Shown here: positions 62,606 through 64,000 of the stretch, one piece after another | Layout of the letters: the number at the start of each line of letters is the position of its first letter | Position numbering within the stretch: the stretch's first letter is position 1 | Origin: Lampris incognitus | Lineage: Eukaryota > Chordata > Actinopteri > Lampriformes > Lampridae | DNA: 64,000 nt | Assembly: GCF_029633865.1 (NCBI RefSeq) | Contig: NC_079230.1 | Span: forward strand, 26,887,163-26,951,162 | Reading direction: 5' to 3' | Translations under genes and position numbers: made by a program | Notes under the pieces: generated by a model | What the model was told of the DNA's origin: nothing | Database searches by the model: none | What the model saw: the letters and a program-made list of their open reading frames with translations, nothing else

Positions 62606-64000
62606 GAAATGAAACAAAACAAAAACAAGAGTCCTGGCTGAAGTGTGTGGCGTTCAGTCGTCGATGCAGATCACCTCTCCGCTGCGCTGCTCCCGTCTGC
62701 TGAGGAGCAACTCCGCCTCCCGCTCCTTCTTCACCGGCATGGGGGGACCGTTTAACACTACAGGAGGAGGGGATGGGGGGGGGGGAGGATGTAATACCAG
62801 AATTTGAGGTCATTCTCTTTGCAGTTTTACAAGGTTCACAAATATAACCGGTCTCGATTCAGGGAACTGAGTGTTCGTGAACGTGCGTCTTCGCTACATG
62901 GCCAAAAAGTATGTGGACACCCGTCCTAATTACCGGGATCGGCTTCTTCAGCCACACCCACTGCTGACAGGTGTATCAACTCAGGCACACAGTTATGCAG
63001 TCTCCACAGACAAACATTGGCAGTAGGATGGGCAATAATGAAGAGCTCAACGACTTTCAACAGGGCACCGTCATAGGAGGCCACCTTTCCGACAAGTCAG
63101 TCGGTCAAATATCTGCCTTGCTAGATCTACCCAGGTCAACTGTAAGTCTGTTATTGTGAACTGGAAATGCCTCAGAGCAACAACAGCTCAGCCGCGAAGC
63201 AGTGGGACACACAAGACCACAGATCGGGAATGCCAAGTGATGAAGCCTTGCATGTAAAAACCGTCTGTCCTTGGTTCAACACTCACCGAGTTCAGAGCTG
63301 CCTCTGGAAGCAACATCAGCACAAAAACTGTTCGTCAGGAGCATAATGAAATGGGTTTCCATGCCTGAGCAGCCACACACAAGCCTAAGATCACAATCCA
63401 CAATGGCAAGTGTCGGCTGGAGTGGTGTAAAGCACACCACCATTGGACTGTGGAGCAGTGGAAATGTGTTCTCTGGAGTGATGAATCATGCTTCACTATC
63501 CGGCAGTCTGATGGACCAGTCTGGGTTTGGTGGATGCAAGGACGCTACCTGCCTGAATGCATAGTGCCAACCGCAAAGTTTGGTGGAGGAAGAATAATGG
63601 TTTGGGGCTATTTTCCATGGTTTGGGCTAGGCCCCTAAGTTCCGGTGAAGGGAAATCTTTAATGCTGCAATACACAGTGACATTCTTGACAATTGTGTGT
63701 TTCCAACATTGTGGCAAAAGTTTGGGGAAGGCCATTCCCTGTTTCAGCACGACAATGTGCCATGCACAAAGCCATAAAGCCATAGTTTGCCGAGTTTGAT
63801 GTGGAAGAACTTGACTGGCCCGAACAGAGCCCTGACCTCAACCCCATCCAGCGCCTTTGGGATGAATTGGACCTCCGACTGCGAGCCAGGCCTTCTCCCC
63901 AAGATCAGTGCCTGACCTCACTGACGCTTTTGCGGCTGACTGGGAGCGAATCCCCGCAGCCATGTTCCAAAATCTAGCGGAAAGCCTTCTCAGAAGAGTG

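Overview
This window is nuclear DNA of a ray-finned (teleost) fish. The evidence is intron-containing vertebrate genes with GT-AG junctions, long CA/GT and CT microsatellites, and a dense load of fish-type repeats: tRNA-derived SINEs, L2 and other LINEs, Tc1 and hAT transposons, and Ty3/Gypsy relics. I see no prokaryotic operon, CRISPR array, rRNA or functional tRNA gene. Most open frames in the window are noise or lie inside repeats.

Three host genes can be supported. A complete spermidine/spermine N1-acetyltransferase gene (sat2-like, + strand, six coding exons, 23291-37773, 169 residues) is followed about 5.4 kb later by a complete TNF-superfamily gene, TWEAK (tnfsf12, + strand, six coding exons, 43159-50913, 246 residues). 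The last coding exon of a Mi-2 chromatin remodeller (chd3-like, - strand, 62654-62757) then appears, with a 3' UTR of about 3.8 kb reaching back to a poly(A) signal near 58873. From memory, SAT2, TNFSF12 and CHD3 all lie on human 17p13.1, so this looks like conserved synteny. The three proteins act in unrelated processes: polyamine catabolism, cytokine signalling and chromatin remodelling.

Layout: 1-334 is the end of a Tc1 transposon. 335-15060 is gene-poor sequence with SINEs, a 56-bp perfect palindrome (5802-5857), a degenerate A/T minisatellite (6884-7262) and an old tandem array split by LINE, SINE and L2 insertions (8695-11240). 15235-18680 is a broken Gypsy pol fossil carrying L2 fragments. 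19228-21250 is a three-level nest in which a SINE was hit by a short LTR element that was hit by a hAT-type MITE. 21480-22830 is a LINE reverse-transcriptase fragment with an internal 43-bp amplification. 23291-37773 is sat2, whose introns hold a 1.4-kb Tc1 copy and a second three-level nest (SINE, TIR element, 2.9-kb hAT). 43159-50913 is tnfsf12. 52930-58750 is a repeat field. 58860-62757 is the chd3 3' end, and a second Tc1 copy runs off the right edge.

I do not see a novel multi-gene system. The most informative signals are the nested insertions, with target duplications that fix their order; a frame-neutral 24-nt microexon in tnfsf12 behind a long CU-rich tract; several short perfect hairpins that look like template-switch mutations; and recurrent repeat families that could be catalogued.
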